From assembly GCA_020080175.1 (NCBI GenBank), contig JAGHQL010000002.1, positions 1-64,000 of the forward strand: 64,000 nucleotides of DNA. Reading direction: 5' to 3'. Shown piece by piece: positions 46,501 through 58,700 of this stretch (the stretch's first letter is position 1; each line of letters begins with the position of its first letter). The notes below the pieces were generated by a model. That model saw only the letters and a program-made list of their open reading frames with translations, was not told the origin of the DNA and did no database searches. Position numbers and translations under genes: made by a program. This stretch comes from Glutinoglossum americanum. Its lineage: Eukaryota; Ascomycota; Geoglossomycetes; Geoglossales; Geoglossaceae.

Positions 46501-46815
46501 CGTGGCCGAGCCGTTGCGGTCGTTTGCCACGGAGCCATGACCGCCAACACCAGCAATAGATGCGTAATTGTTATTGCCATAGGGATGGTGACGGTTCTTC
46601 ATTGTCGTCTTAACTAGAGAGCGATGCCCCATAATAGATTGATTGTGAAGACTCTGGAGTGTGTACTGCCCAGAAGCGCCGCTCAGCGAGTCCATGTCGG
46701 GGGATGACAAGACGTGGGCCTGAAGATGACCAGTATGCGAGACAACACTCGACGAAGAAGGGAGAGATGTGAAGGCCGGAGCATACTGGTGGTGTAGAGG
46801 CGTAGAGAGCATCAT
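43525..46815 (-). CDS. xlnR: XlnR/Xyr1-type Zn2Cys6 transcription activator, 1044 aa
   Basis: XlnR activates xylanase, cellulase and pentose-pathway genes in Pezizomycotina. Exons: 46815-46398, 46313-43741, 43668-43525 (1045 codons). The Zn2Cys6 cluster has its six Cys at 119, 122, 129, 135, 138 and 145, with exon junction CAHCVDFSLSC and the basic linker [12 protein letters not shown] after it. The next 250 residues are low-complexity (poly-Ala, poly-Gln, His run). The middle-homology domain begins around [16 protein letters not shown] and includes [25 protein letters not shown]. The C-terminal exon adds the conserved [13 protein letters not shown] and [14 protein letters not shown]. The protein is somewhat longer than Aspergillus XlnR, because of the low-complexity insertions. 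Very high similarity to the family signature; no cellulase genes are nearby. Confidence 0.94.
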
Positions 46816-49621
46816 GGCCTATGAACTGCAAGATCAACCAGGCCTTAGTAGAGCGGATTGGGTCCCAGATTGATTCTTTAGAGGTCCGGAAATCTTAACG
46901 TAAATGAAGATGTGCAGACTAAACATCTGCGTGGATCTAGCTTTGGATTATACAAGCAAGATCTAGGTCGGTAAACGAGAGGGCCCAATCTCACCCATAA
47001 TCTCAGCCACGGGAGGATATAAAAAAACTTAGGGCTTATGGATCGTTGCAGAGGGCCGATAGAGGGCGGGGTATTACTTGGGAGACGAGGCCGAGCACCC
47101 AGCAGGAACACCTCCGTACTGCTCTCTTAGTCCAGAACTTGAAGCTGCGCTTGGTCCAACAGCCAATTGCACAGAATTTGATAGGTTCTCACATCCCATG
47201 GGGGCGAATGTAAGGTAGACGTGAGTCTGCAGAAGAGTTGCGAACGGGGCTACCGCGCTAGCGATGAATTGCTTTGGGGGCTACTGCGCCGGACCCATGC
47301 GAGGCCATTGCATGGACGTTGCTTTGGGCTTGCGGTACCTCGTACAGAAATGACGATCACCCATCAGACATCAGACAAAGGGCGGTCGGAGGGGATGGCT
47401 TGCGATCCCTAGCGTGCAGAGCAGGAGATCCTATGCATCCCAAAAATGGTTCCAGGCTAGTGACGCAGAGGGAAACGTGCCGGGCCGGATTGCTTGTTGA
47501 GCGTCAGCCAAACACGAGCTTGAGTCTCGACCATCCCCATCTTTTTTTTCCTTTTCTTTTCTTTTCTTTCCGACACCAGGACACACCCTGCTTTAGGCAT
47601 GTCATATGTCAGACAGACGTTTGATGCAAGCGACCGACAGTGGGGCGGATTGCGAACTGACGGGCCAAGCGAGCAACTCAACACCCAAATTACAGCGGTC
47701 GGCGCGGTCGGGGGGAGCGCACAGGGCATTTGTACAACAAGGATTCCCCTCGGTATGTATGTAAGTGGTGGTGGATTCCAGTTTGAATCCTGGCGTCTAC
47801 TTCCTCAATTCTCCACCTCCTTCTCTGTGGTGGTGGTTGAACGAGAATGAGATCCTGGGACGCGAATCCCCAAAACCCAGCGGCGCGGAAAGCACGGATC
47901 CTTGGCAATGTGGCCCGACAGAGCTCATTGTTGGGTATAGGTAACTGCCGACGCTTACTCGAGGCAGGGGGGATGACATCGTGCAGTATTAATTGCACGA
48001 CGTACCCATGTGTCAGCCCTTTCCCCGCCGAAGGGTTGTGTTTTGCTGTGTTTTGCATATAAACAATTTGTGTCTTACCGTGGTACTCGCGCTCGTTTCG
48101 TACTTCGTACCTTACGCATTTCTCCCCTCAAAAGCCGAAGGCCAAAGCGAAGCGAGCCCCCACCTGTCCTATCCCACCACTCTCCACCGGGCCTAACCCA
48201 CCATGAAGGATAACCAGCCTTGGCCTCCGCATGTTATTTACTGTGGCCCATCTTATCTTAACTGGAAAGCTTAATATTAAGGACTGGCACTCTTGTTTCA
48301 CCCCCCACCTCCAAACATCACCTTCAAGGATGCTGCATACGATTGTCATCCCCTCTCCACGAAATATCGACCAATACCCATCGTCCATTGCCGCAACTTG
48401 AACAACGAAGCTGCATCGCGGGTTTTGTTGGTTTTTATTTTTACTCTCCCCCTCTCACTTTCGCCCACTCCCCGCCCACCCAGATGCCGAACCAATCTCC
48501 CCGCTAAGCTATTCTAGAAGAATATTTAGGGAGGTTGGGCATAGACCCTAGGACGATCCCGCGAGAAGCGTTTAGGACACGGACAATCTTGAGTATGTGT
48601 ATGCACGGCCCTTGATCCGGCCAGAACCCCATCGTAGCGACCCGAGTTCTGCGTTCCTGGCCTCCACACGGCTCAGGACGCTTGCGTTTTTTGGAGTTTT
48701 ATCTTATGTGTGCATGAAACTCCGTCGCCTTTCGTGGCACTAACAATCAGTCACGACAAACTGCTTGAAAGAGAGGAAGATGTTGGAATCGGGATTTTGT
48801 TCCTGAAGGCTTTGCGGACACAGTACCTTAACGGGTAAAAGGTCCGACCATGTGTGTGACTGACGCCTTTCGTGACTTATGCACGTATTGGCGGCGAGGC
48901 TTGTTGGATTCCAGAAGGACGCGCGGAAAGAGTTGTGGTAAGGGTACGACGGGGCCTGTAGAGAAACCCCTTGTACTATAGGGTAGTACACCACCCCGAC
49001 TCCGCGAAGAACCACGCTTCAAAATCGGCACGGCCCGCAGCGAGAAAGGTGGCCAAATCTCCCTTTCTGATCTGTGTCATTCTCCGGGATAGAGCCCGGG
49101 TCAAGCTGACGGCATCGCTTCACATATTCCGACCGGTGCGCAGAAGCCGCCTCATAAAGATCAGTTCCGGCTGATTGGCCCACACAACACGAATTCTGGC
49201 AGACTTATTGGTTATGGCTGCATGGAGTAGACGAGTCATAAACCCGCAGAAAAGCTGACAGGTCGATCCATGACCCCGAGACATCTATATCGTCGTTTCA
49301 TCACCTTCCTATATGGACCTCGCTGTATCTGCGTGAGCTGGTCAGATATAACCTCCACATACCTCGTATGATGCTCTCCTCCAGGGACGGTATTCTACTC
49401 CCTAGCGAGATAGCCTTTTGCGGCTTGCATATAATCCCTTAGGGGAAAGACCCAACTATTATTTGTAGAGTAGGATAGTGTAGAGCATTTCGAGACGAGT
49501 AAACTTCGTCGCAAGAATCAGGATCAACTTGAGGGATAAACTTGCAAATGCGAAGAGTGGGTCCTGAAATGCCGCAATTTCCTAACTGGGCAGCTAGATA
49601 GTGCTGTTGAAATCTCTATCT
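46816..49621. promoter_or_regulatory. Long intergenic region upstream of xlnR
   Basis: 2.8 kb between the xlnR start and the 3' end of the inositol kinase gene. It has a pyrimidine tract at 47541-47571 ((CTTTT)n), a CT-rich run at about 48440-48510 and several SYGGRG/complement matches (for example GTGGGG at 47640-47645), which is the core for CreA carbon repression. Such hexamers are frequent by chance, so CreA control is only inferred from known xlnR biology. No gene is supported. Confidence 0.45.
47541..47571. repeat. Pyrimidine tract (CTTTT)n
   Basis: Run of T8 followed by CCTTTTCTTTTCTTTTCTTTCC, non-coding, in the xlnR upstream region. Confidence 0.85.
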
Positions 49622-50748
49622 TCACATCCTTGCTAAGTCACGAAGTATCTTCGCTGTGCTCCTAACGCCATGCAGAGCATTCTCATCAGGTCCTTGTCCA
49701 GGTGTCCACGTAGCATGAGCAAAGTCGATCAACTTCGCATCATAAGCCTTCCCTGGACCATCGTCTCCCTCACCATCTCGGTCGTCCTCACCAGGTTGGA
49801 CAGTGCCCGGTGCTCTAGATTCCTCTTCCTCCAGTGCTTTCTTCAAAGCCTCTCCATCACCCTCGTAGACGAAGAGTACACTGGCAGAATACATCCTGCT
49901 TTCTAGAGCCTCCAAAGTCTTCTGCATTCCTTCGACCTGCTTTAGAAACATACCTGCAACAGTCCGCCCAAGGTCATCACCAACTCCAGCAGTTGGCACG
50001 AATAAGAATTCTTTAAACCCTTCAATGACATTGTCCGCGGAGAACTTCCGGCCGTAGAACTTATCGTAAACCCGATAACCTGTTGCTTCTACTGATGGAT
50101 CATTTTGCTTGTCTACGCCTTGCCACACCTTCATTCCTGCAATTCGAAATCCTAAACTTTTCGATGTTGTCTCTGCTGCAACCTTATCCAGCCGCTCACG
50201 CTTCTGCAAACTAGCACCATCGTCCCACAGCTGTGCGCCAAGCTTCACGTCCAGTATATTCGGTTTTTTGAACGGAGCAGCTATATTCCCTAAGACGATA
50301 GAGAGGCCCGTCTCGAGTTTCTTGCCCCTTAACGGGCCGGGATCATTAGGCGACAAATTTGAAGCTGTACCCGAAGTAGCTATGCTTCCTACAGGCTGCG
50401 AGGATGCTGCTGCAGCACCTAATGTCGCCACCGCTTCGTCTACGGTCCCCGAAGAAGAGAGTTTCAATGTTCCCATGTATGAAGGCATGTAGCCGGCGAG
50501 AGTTGGATGCAACGCAGCCGATTCATAGAACTCGATTTCCGCAGTGGTGCAGGGCTTAACGACTACAGAGCCTGAAGAATCCGAGAGAACTCCATCGCTG
50601 GTGAGGTCAATCGGCCGTTAATGTCAATTATGATTTAGGTTGGTACTCACTGTCCAGCAGCCGCATCCCCAAAGACAATAAGCTCAGACTCGGTTATGGG
50701 TGTCCTAGCACCTAGGGGTGTCCTGTCACCTACAGGCGTCAAGCTCAT
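49622..50748 (-). CDS. Inositol polyphosphate multikinase/IP6K family kinase, 357 aa
   Basis: Phosphorylates inositol polyphosphates; the yeast counterpart Arg82/Ipk2 also affects transcription. Exons: 50748-50651 and 50597-49622 (358 codons), 53-bp intron with donor GTGAGT. The family catalytic motif PxxxDxKxG reads PNILDVKLG at about residues 145-153. Other blocks are SLGFRIAGMKVWQGVD, GYRVYDKFYGR and the metal-binding DFAHATW near the C-terminus, with DENALHGVRS after it. N-terminal KPCTTAEIEFYES is the usual substrate/ATP lobe opening. The short N-terminus has repeated TP motifs (DRTPLGARTP), possible phosphorylation sites. Probable Ipk2/Arg82 type, not Kcs1 (too short). Divergent from ARB1. 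Confidence 0.88.
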
Positions 50749-51470
50749 GCCGTATTTAGCGTTGCTGAATGTGAAGGTTTGAGAGGTACCGGTAGACAAG
50801 TAAGAGCGTGTACTGCGTCAATGAGGTGTTGTTGCTAACGAAGGCTCTGGAAAGGAGTTTCGCTTGCGACGCCCGCCATAGTACAGTACAATAGCCCAGG
50901 TCTAGTTTAGCGATATTGATATGATGTCCATTCAACCAACATATCAGCATGGCCACACCAGTACGAACCACTATGATATGAGTCTCTTTAGGACGGCTCG
51001 TGGTACTACTATGCACACGGCCTCCTCTCCTTCGCTTTTATAGGCATTGCGGCAAACGGGAGAATAAGATGTTAGTGTAACAAAACCTTTGTTTGCTTCA
51101 TGTAGATTGAATCTTAGGTCAATGCGCCATTTATCAATTAGATACCAGGCAAACTGATTCACTACGTAGCAGGCAAACGACGAGCATATCATTAGCAGTG
51201 AATATCTCAAATGTAAGCCGTCGTTGCCAACTAAGCCATCTGATAGCGGTCAGCTTTACACATCATCTACTTTTATTGCGACCAATTCTTTGTTCCTAAA
51301 GCCAATGCTACCGATCTAACACGCTATTGACCTAACCATAACAATTTCCGACGTTCTTCGAGGAGGATCAATTAGTCTCTCATACGTAAGGTGAGCTTTT
51401 GTAAATCTTGCCCTGTACCTGAGGCGTGTTAGGCTTCTGTTGGGCAATCACTTGATATTCATTACAGAAT
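50749..51470. promoter_or_regulatory. Divergent intergenic region inositol kinase/ARB1
   Basis: About 720 bp. GTAAGG near 51386 and a TTACAG acceptor at 51465 would fit a 5'-leader intron of ARB1; this is a guess from pattern only. Confidence 0.4.
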
Positions 51471-53276
51471 ATGCCACTTCTGGCGCTCTCTTTGGAACTT
51501 GATGCTAACCACCTTGACCATTCCGTTAACTGGGCTCTATCTAGCACCTCTATGTCGGCTATCGACTTTGTTACAGCTCCCGAGCAAGGTAGGGAAGAAG
51601 TATGGGAAGATAGCAAGTGGGGAGACGACAATGGCGAAATGCCTCCTGCTGTGGAGACTGTCCCCAAAAAGAAGAAGAAGAAGAAGAATAACAAGAGTAA
51701 AGTAAGACTCACTTGAAATACGTATCACGGATGTACGTCGATTGCTAAGCTCGCGTTCCATAGGTCAAGAAGATCACCGGTTTTGAAGGTACGTAAGGAT
51801 TAGGCCCTACTACTGTCTTAACGACCAACCGCTGACTGCGAGGTCGGTGATCCGTAGAAAATTATACGGATGCCCCCATGACTCCTGCCGAATATGCCGA
51901 GGAAATGGAAAACATCTATAACCCGTATGAGCCCTCAAGCGTCGAGTTGTATATAGGCTAATTTTGACCGCAGTTCCCGTACTTTTGCCGAGTAACATCC
52001 ACCAGCTGCTGATAGACTGATATGAGACATCTGCTAACATCTGCAATGCCAGGCGTATTGAGGCATGCATTCAACGCTATAGAGCCAAACGAAAATTTGA
52101 CTCTCACCGCAAAGACCTATTTGACAAGTATCTCAGCCTCGGAGGCATTGAGACAGGCCCTAAGATGTTTGGTGGAGGCCTTGACGCAAAAGCCGCAGAC
52201 AGCATGGATGCCCAGGAGATCGTTATAATGACTGCAACGGACTATGTTGGGAAGGATAAGTCCAGTCTAGAAATGTCAGGCCAGCAAAACTCAGAATGGG
52301 TAGTTGATTTCGAAGCGGTGGCAAAGGGATACTTGTAAGTGGCTACCGTACTTCCTCCTATATAGCGACCACAAACGCCCTGTCCCCCCTTGCTCACAAA
52401 TTTGTCCGTAGCTCACACAAAATACCAACTTACTTCGATATCACCGATCCTAAGGAGATCAAGCTTTGTACCAGTGTGGTTCGCAACTTCCTGAACTACG
52501 TTCTCCACCATAACGTATGCCCCGAGTACAACGACCAAGTCTACGCCGCTCGTGCGATTTGTGACCTTGCTGAGAACCAACTCTCCGCCGTTGTAGCTGT
52601 CAGTCACAAGCTACAGGGGGACTTCAACAAAGCATGCTCAACCCTTTTTGGAGGTCACTATAGAGATTTGTATGTCGAGGATCAGGAATTGGTGAAGGAA
52701 ATGGGTCTTATTGTGGGCATGAGTGATGAAAATGCGAGAAAGATTGTTCACACCGGATTAGCAGCAATGGGGACCTTGGAGCAATGCCAGCAAGCCAAGA
52801 CCGAGGGGCTGAAAGTTACTAGGGAAGAGAACATTGGGTTTGAAGTGACAGAGATATTGAGGGCCGACGAAGATACTAGAAACTTCTTTAAGAGCATTTT
52901 TGGAGGCGAGATAAAATGTCTCGGAACGCTCAGGGGAAGACAATGGACAAACCCGGATTGGTTAGAGGAGGATGAAAGCGAAGGTGAGGAGGAGGGCGCG
53001 ATTAAATGCTTGGATGAATACGAGTTCTGGGTTGAGGAAGATGCTCTTGAGCATCTCGTAGTGGGTATGAAGGTGGAGGTGGCGGCAAGGTACCTCAATT
53101 GCGGCTTTTGGTACTTCGACATAATCTTCAACGTCCACTGCTCGTTCTTCACATATTTGGAGAATGAGAGGATGAGCTCATACAAAGAGTATACGGGAAT
53201 CGATGAGACGGATAGCCAAAAGGATATAGGATTCGACGAAGGGGAGGCGGAACTGGAAGAGGGAATCTCAGCTTAA
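51471..53276 (+). CDS. ARB1: Argonaute siRNA chaperone (ARC) complex subunit Arb1, 495 aa
   Basis: In fission yeast Arb1 with Arb2 holds duplex siRNA on Ago1 and is needed for heterochromatin. Exons: 51471-51701, 51764-51788 (25 nt), 51858-51924, 51974-51991 (18 nt), 52053-52334, 52412-53276 (496 codons). A poly-Lys run (VPKKKKKKKNNKSK) ends exon 1. The family signature is clear: TGFEENYTDAPMTPAEYAEE, AERIEACIQRYRAKRK, DLFDKYLSLGGIETGPKMFGGGL, SHKIPTYFDIT and FLNYVLHHNVCPEYND. The tail is acidic. The start is uncertain; Met28 (MSAIDFVTAPEQG) or upstream exons are alternatives. Two micro-exons were inferred because they alone bridge the conserved sequence in frame. Confidence 0.85.
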
Positions 53277-53644
53277 TATTTAAGCCGTTGTACCCAAAGC
53301 CGCGGTAATAGAAAGTTGAAATCATGGGGCAGGAACTTCAATTGCTATGGAAAGGTGGAGGGGCGCTTCTCAGAGCACCCGAAGTGGGGCAGTTATAAAG
53401 TTATTGATCGATAAGCCGACGGGGGTCTTGCGGGAAAAAGAAAATATAGTGATGCATACGTCGTCGCCCTGGGCAAATATTGTACGCCCAGTCAGGATCC
53501 TAATGATGCTCCAATCCAGCAGTACCACCACAAAGATACCGTACGTCGTACGCATCTGCCATCGCGTCCCCACACTCAGTCCATCTCGCTCGTAGTTCTT
53601 TTCCCTAGCCTAACGCTCGGGTACACCTTGTCACTGCACAATTA
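53277..53644. other. Intergenic region ARB1 to quinone reductase
   Basis: 368 bp between two genes on the same strand; promoter of the downstream gene. No other feature is seen. Confidence 0.5.
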
Positions 53645-55056
53645 ATGGCCACAGTCCCAGGCACAATGAGAGGGGTCCTCATTGAAAGCACCGGAGGCAC
53701 GGAGGTGCTGCAGTACAAAACTGACATCCCAGTCCCAGAGCCGAAAGAGGGGGAGATCCTAGTGAAGAATTATTGCATCGGCATCAATTATATCGATATG
53801 TATGTTTAAAACATCTCTATAAGGACCCTATTGCGTGGGTGAAACCCTTGGCGACATTTTGTATATGGAGTGCTCTACAATCTTGTGGCATTTTTGACAA
53901 TCTAATTTTCATACGGGGAAGTTTTCATGAGGCCCGAATGAGACGACTTCCGTTGCAGGGCACTCCGGGTATACAATCATCAGCCCTTTTAACTACTAGA
54001 AGCTAACGAGATTGTGCTTTGGCTGTAGATACTTCCGCACCGGCCTCTACCCATCCCCCAAACCCGAAATCCTGGGCCGCGAAGCTGCAGGACACATCGT
54101 CGCCTTAGGTCCTAACGCCCCCACCTCCTTCCGGCTCGGCGACCGCGTGGTCTATTTAGGTGCGGGCACCTACGCCGAATACAGCACTACGTCCGCCGCA
54201 AAAACTGCATTAATCCCTTCCTCTGTCTCCTCCTCCGACGCCGCGGCCTCCTTCCTCCAGGGCCTCACAGCCCTTACCCTAGTTCGCGAAGCCTACCCTG
54301 TAAAGCCCGGCGAATTTATACTCGTGCACGCAGCAGCTGGCGGGACGGGGTTATGGCTGTGCCAGATCTTGAAATCAATTGGGGCAAGGACGATCGGGAC
54401 GGTATCTACGGAAGCGAAAGCAGAGCTTGCTAGGAGGAACGGTGCGGAGTTTGTGGTTGTTTATGGTCGCGAAGACGTGGTAGAGAGGGTTAAGGAGATC
54501 ACGCAGGGTGAGGGCGTGGCGGCAGTGTTTGATGGGGTGGGAAAGGATACATTTGAAGGGGATTTGGAGGCCGTGTCGAGAAAAGGGACGGTGGTGACTT
54601 TTGGGAATGCGAGTGGACCTGTGCCACCTTTTACTATCTCGTGAGTCATCCGACCCCTGAGTGATTTCTAGAAGAGTTATACACATAAACTCCCTTACCC
54701 CGAGCTGACGAGTTCCATGCTTCCGAGCCACCCAGCCGTCTGAGCGCCAAAAACGTGAAGCTTGCCAGGCCGATGCTGTATAATTACATCTACACGAGAG
54801 GAGAGTTTGATCACCACACGAACGAGCTATTCCGGTTCATTGTCGAAGGCAAGGCGAATATACACGTTCATGAGATTTACCCCTTGCAAGATGTAGCGAG
54901 AGCTCATACGGTGAGTGGATTGCTTGTTTTCCTTCTGGAGCGTTAGCAGGTATAGAAAGAAAAAAAGGAATGGGGATTCAGACTAATGTTCGATATCTCG
55001 CAACACAGGACCTTGAAGGGAGAAAGACGACAGGAAAACTCCTCCTCAAACCATGA
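53645..55056 (+). CDS. Zeta-crystallin-type NADPH:quinone reductase, 329 aa
   Basis: MDR-superfamily enzyme reducing quinones (one-electron) with NADPH; yeast homologue Zta1. Exons: 53645-53799, 54029-54640, 54736-54910, 55009-55056 (330 codons). Intron 1 is 229 bp. Visible blocks: NYCIGINYIDIYFRTGLYP at the exon 1/2 junction, EILGREAAGHIVALG, LGDRVVYLGAGTYAEY, LQGLTALTLVREAYPVKPGE, the nucleotide-binding HAAAGGTGLWLCQ, and GVAAVFDGVGKDTF. The last exons give RLSAKNVKLARPMLYNY and EGRKTTGKLLLKP. No zinc-site cysteines, as expected for this subgroup. Family knowledge predicts a soluble cytosolic enzyme. Confidence 0.93.
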
Positions 55057-55707
55057 GGGCCGAAGGCAATGTGCCCTGTTCTGGCTCTAGATTCATAGCT
55101 CGATCATTAGGCAGTATTTCCGTTAATGGGACGGCCGTGGCAGATTTGTCCGGGACATGAGCCTAATAACGAAAATGGCAAATCTTGGTTTCCACAGCTC
55201 CAATCGAACGCTGGCATGGCTTCCCCACTAATCTAGGCACATCAGTCCTCTTGCTCCCAATGCGCGGTCACCTCGAATTTCAAACTTTAAACGTGATATT
55301 TTACCGCATTTTGGTGGACTTTTAAGCCTGTTGGTTTCCCTGCCTCTCTGGGCACAACCCCAGGCCATCATGCCAGCCAGGATGGCTGCGACTAGTTAAG
55401 CGTAGATTCAATCAGCTGTGGATGTCCAGTTTACTAGTTCGCCTAAATAGCCTCTTAACTAAGTCTGCGGATAAATGCTATTCCCGGAGCAGCCCAGGGC
55501 ATAGAGCAACCCTGATGATTGGTCTTGCCGTTCTACGGTATCTTCGATCCATGACAAGAAATGCACCCCCTTTTGATATCATACGCCCAATTTTATCCCC
55601 TCCCCATAGAACATGAACTTTCCGTGACACTACACCTTTTGTAATATAACACTGGTACGCCGACCCGCCTCTAACCGCCTCGGCCCTAACCTTCCATTCT
55701 CTTATTC
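55057..55707. other. Convergent intergenic region quinone reductase/DDB1
   Basis: 651 bp without a recognised gene; it contains 3' ends of both flanking genes. Confidence 0.5.
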
Positions 55708-58700
55708 CTAATGTAATCTCCTCAATGACTCAACAATCCCCTTTACCTCCTCTACTCCCGCGCTGAGTCCTCCTACAAGCTCTTGCTGTGTGTGTGGATC
55801 GAAATCCAAAAACCGCTCAACGAGATCACCATCAACAAAGCGATATGGCTCAGCTTCTGCTCGAGTGGGGTCACGAAATGCGCGGTACCCGTTGAACTGT
55901 AGATTCCCAGGACTGAGGATTTTTTTTGCCATTTTTGACTGCAAACTCATAAGCAGGTCACGCTTTTCATCGCGGATGGTTCCAAAGAGATAAATGGCGC
56001 CTTCGGTCTAACCGTATATGTTCAAAGTTAGTCGATATTGCTGATAGTGGATTGAGTAATAGAGGGTTGTGTGAGGGGTGGAAGGGGATACACACCGTTC
56101 CTATAAACGCTCTCGGAACTACTATTCCCTCAGACGAAGGGGCAGTAGCAACTATGACTTATTAGTAGTACATCTAATAAGAATTTGGTTCAACTCACTT
56201 TTCTGTATTTTATTGACCAATTCGCCCAATCTAATTTCACTTGTGGCTTTTAGCATTCTTCTGTCATCTTCTGTAACTCCATTGACATCGCGATGAAGAA
56301 CCATAAGATTGCCCGCTACATCGCTCTGTAAAAACGTATCATCTTCAAGAGCCACCATTGCCGAAGACCAGAAAACCTGAAAATGCCGAGCCACTTCTTG
56401 CAGCACGTCAGGTTCACCGTCTTTCCCAAGCTTATATTCAACTACAGAAACGCTCTTCATTATGTCAGCAACGGCAATGTAGTTGTTTGTCACCGAAATG
56501 GCTATAGGAATTGATGACATTCGATAGGTTGCTTCTTTTTTCAGTGCAGGCCGAGAGGGTGTGTCATATTCGTACGAATAAAGGACAACCTGAATAATAG
56601 TGTTAGCAAATAGATATTAACAGAAGCTAAACGCATCGGATGAAACGGGAGGGCTGGAAGAAGGGAGTATCGGGTAGATGACAATGGTGCATCGTTGATA
56701 ATAAAATAGGGAATAGTAAGACGAAAGGATAAGGTTAAAAAGGAGTTATAACGCCGCATCCAAAGTAATTGGTAAAAGCAATTGGAAGTTATCTCAACAT
56801 ACCGTGTTGGTCAGGGCCGCAACAATTTTACCATTGAACATGCTCAAACATCTGCAAGCCCCTTTGACATCGATTTCAACCAAATTTTTCAGCTTCTGAT
56901 CCGTAGTCACCTCAAAAACGATAATGCGGCCCCGCTTTGATTGGTCATTTTGATCGTCAAGATAGCACGTTCCTACAATGAAGTGCTCTGCAGTTGAACG
57001 AGGACCGTTGAAAGAAGCAGCTTCTAAGTCAGCTCGAGTAATGCTTTCCACGAGCTCATCCTCATTTAAGTTCCACACATCAGTTGGTTTGAACTGGACC
57101 TCATCCACAAGTTTGAAATGACTTGTGACTTTTTCAGTTCCAGCCTTTACAGTGCGCTGGATAGTGCCCAAACCAAAAATCTTTAGCACCGGAGAGTATG
57201 CAACTCGCCGTACGGTTTCGTGCACGTGCAGAGTCCGTACATGGGTTGTTCGCTCTGTATCAATGAGGGAGATTTTTAGATCATGCGGGGTTGCCACAAC
57301 AATGGAACCTGGAAACGCTTCAGCGTCAAAGGGGCAGACGCATATGGTCTTTTCAGCCGTCACCGCCGAATACATAATTCGCCCTTCAGATCCGTAGATT
57401 AAGCTTGGGTGGTCGCACGTGGCAAATACGCTGAACAAGCCATCATCTCGAGGAAGGCCTCGCAGGTTCGCCTGTTGCCTTCCAAGTACGATACTCTTCT
57501 TCGAGGATAGCGAGAAGTCTTCGGGGTCAATTGAGAAATTATAGACAACTCCATCAGCCATGGCGACGAATAATATGGGCGGCTGTCCCGGCAGTAGATG
57601 CGTTACTAGGAGGGACCTTGGCACGGATGCCTCGTTTCCACTATTGAGTTCCTCTGTATGAACAATATCAAGAGTATCCAGATTGAATACAGATACAGCT
57701 GAATTCCCCCAGAAACCAATAACACAAATATTGAGCGTTGGGGGTACAGTTACGCATGCTATTTGGCTGTCGTTGCCAAATGACTTGCTTTTGCTGGATG
57801 CGAATTCAGTTCGTATGTCCAATACTACCAAGGTTTCCCCGCCTATCGAGAGAATAGCTTGTTCTTCATTTGCCGACGCTGCTGTGATTTTTTGGCCGGG
57901 GGCAGGTCTCCATTCAGCAATAGTTGTTCCGCTCTCCGAGTCCATCAGCCATGCGCCCGTATTTGTAACTTGAACGGCGCGATCGCCCAGTACATTTGTT
58001 GCAACCAAAGTGCTTTCTGAAAGTGAAAATCCAATATAGCTGTCCATTTCGTCCACGTCTCCATGCGCGTCAAACCGGAACACCCGGGTTTCATCGACGA
58101 ACGACACGACTAAGATGTCATCAAACTTGTTGGCAACTGAAGATCGCAACCCATAGACATCCCGTATGCCTGTTATCTCAGCTAATATTCCTAACTCTTC
58201 TAAGCCGACCCCGCTGCGGACGCTCCTCAGGCTCCCGTCGGTGTGAGCGCCGCTGCAAGAGATAATCCGCGCTTGGCCTGACGAGTATTCGTTGGATTGC
58301 CCTTCCCCAGCCCGATCGCCCATATCCATGACCGTGAAGTCTAGAATAGGTGCAATATTTGGAAGAGTCTGTACTACCTCGATTTTAGGTTGCTTCGCTC
58401 GCAGTCTGACAAGCTGAGAATCTCCTGAATGAGATCCGACAAAGAGGTACCCATCACCAAGGTACACCAAAGCAGAGGCCCTGGGCGTTTCTCCCAAAGT
58501 TTCAATGCTAATGTCACAGACTTGGTCGAGGGCAACATCCAGGGTCACACCATATAGCTTGCCGTATTCATCCCCAACGAGGTAAAATAGCGGACCTATC
58601 TCCGCCCAGGAAATGGAGATAGTAGGGTTGTCCAGCTTTTTTATTATTGATCTTTGTGAATTGGCCGAGAAATAACGAGGTCCTCTGGGTGATGAGCTAT

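Noticed and set aside
56590-56802. Possible extra exon inside the 213-bp DDB1 intron
   Set aside because: Direct joining of the flanking exons gives ALTNT-VVLYSYEYD, the expected DDB1 sequence in frame; no insert is needed.
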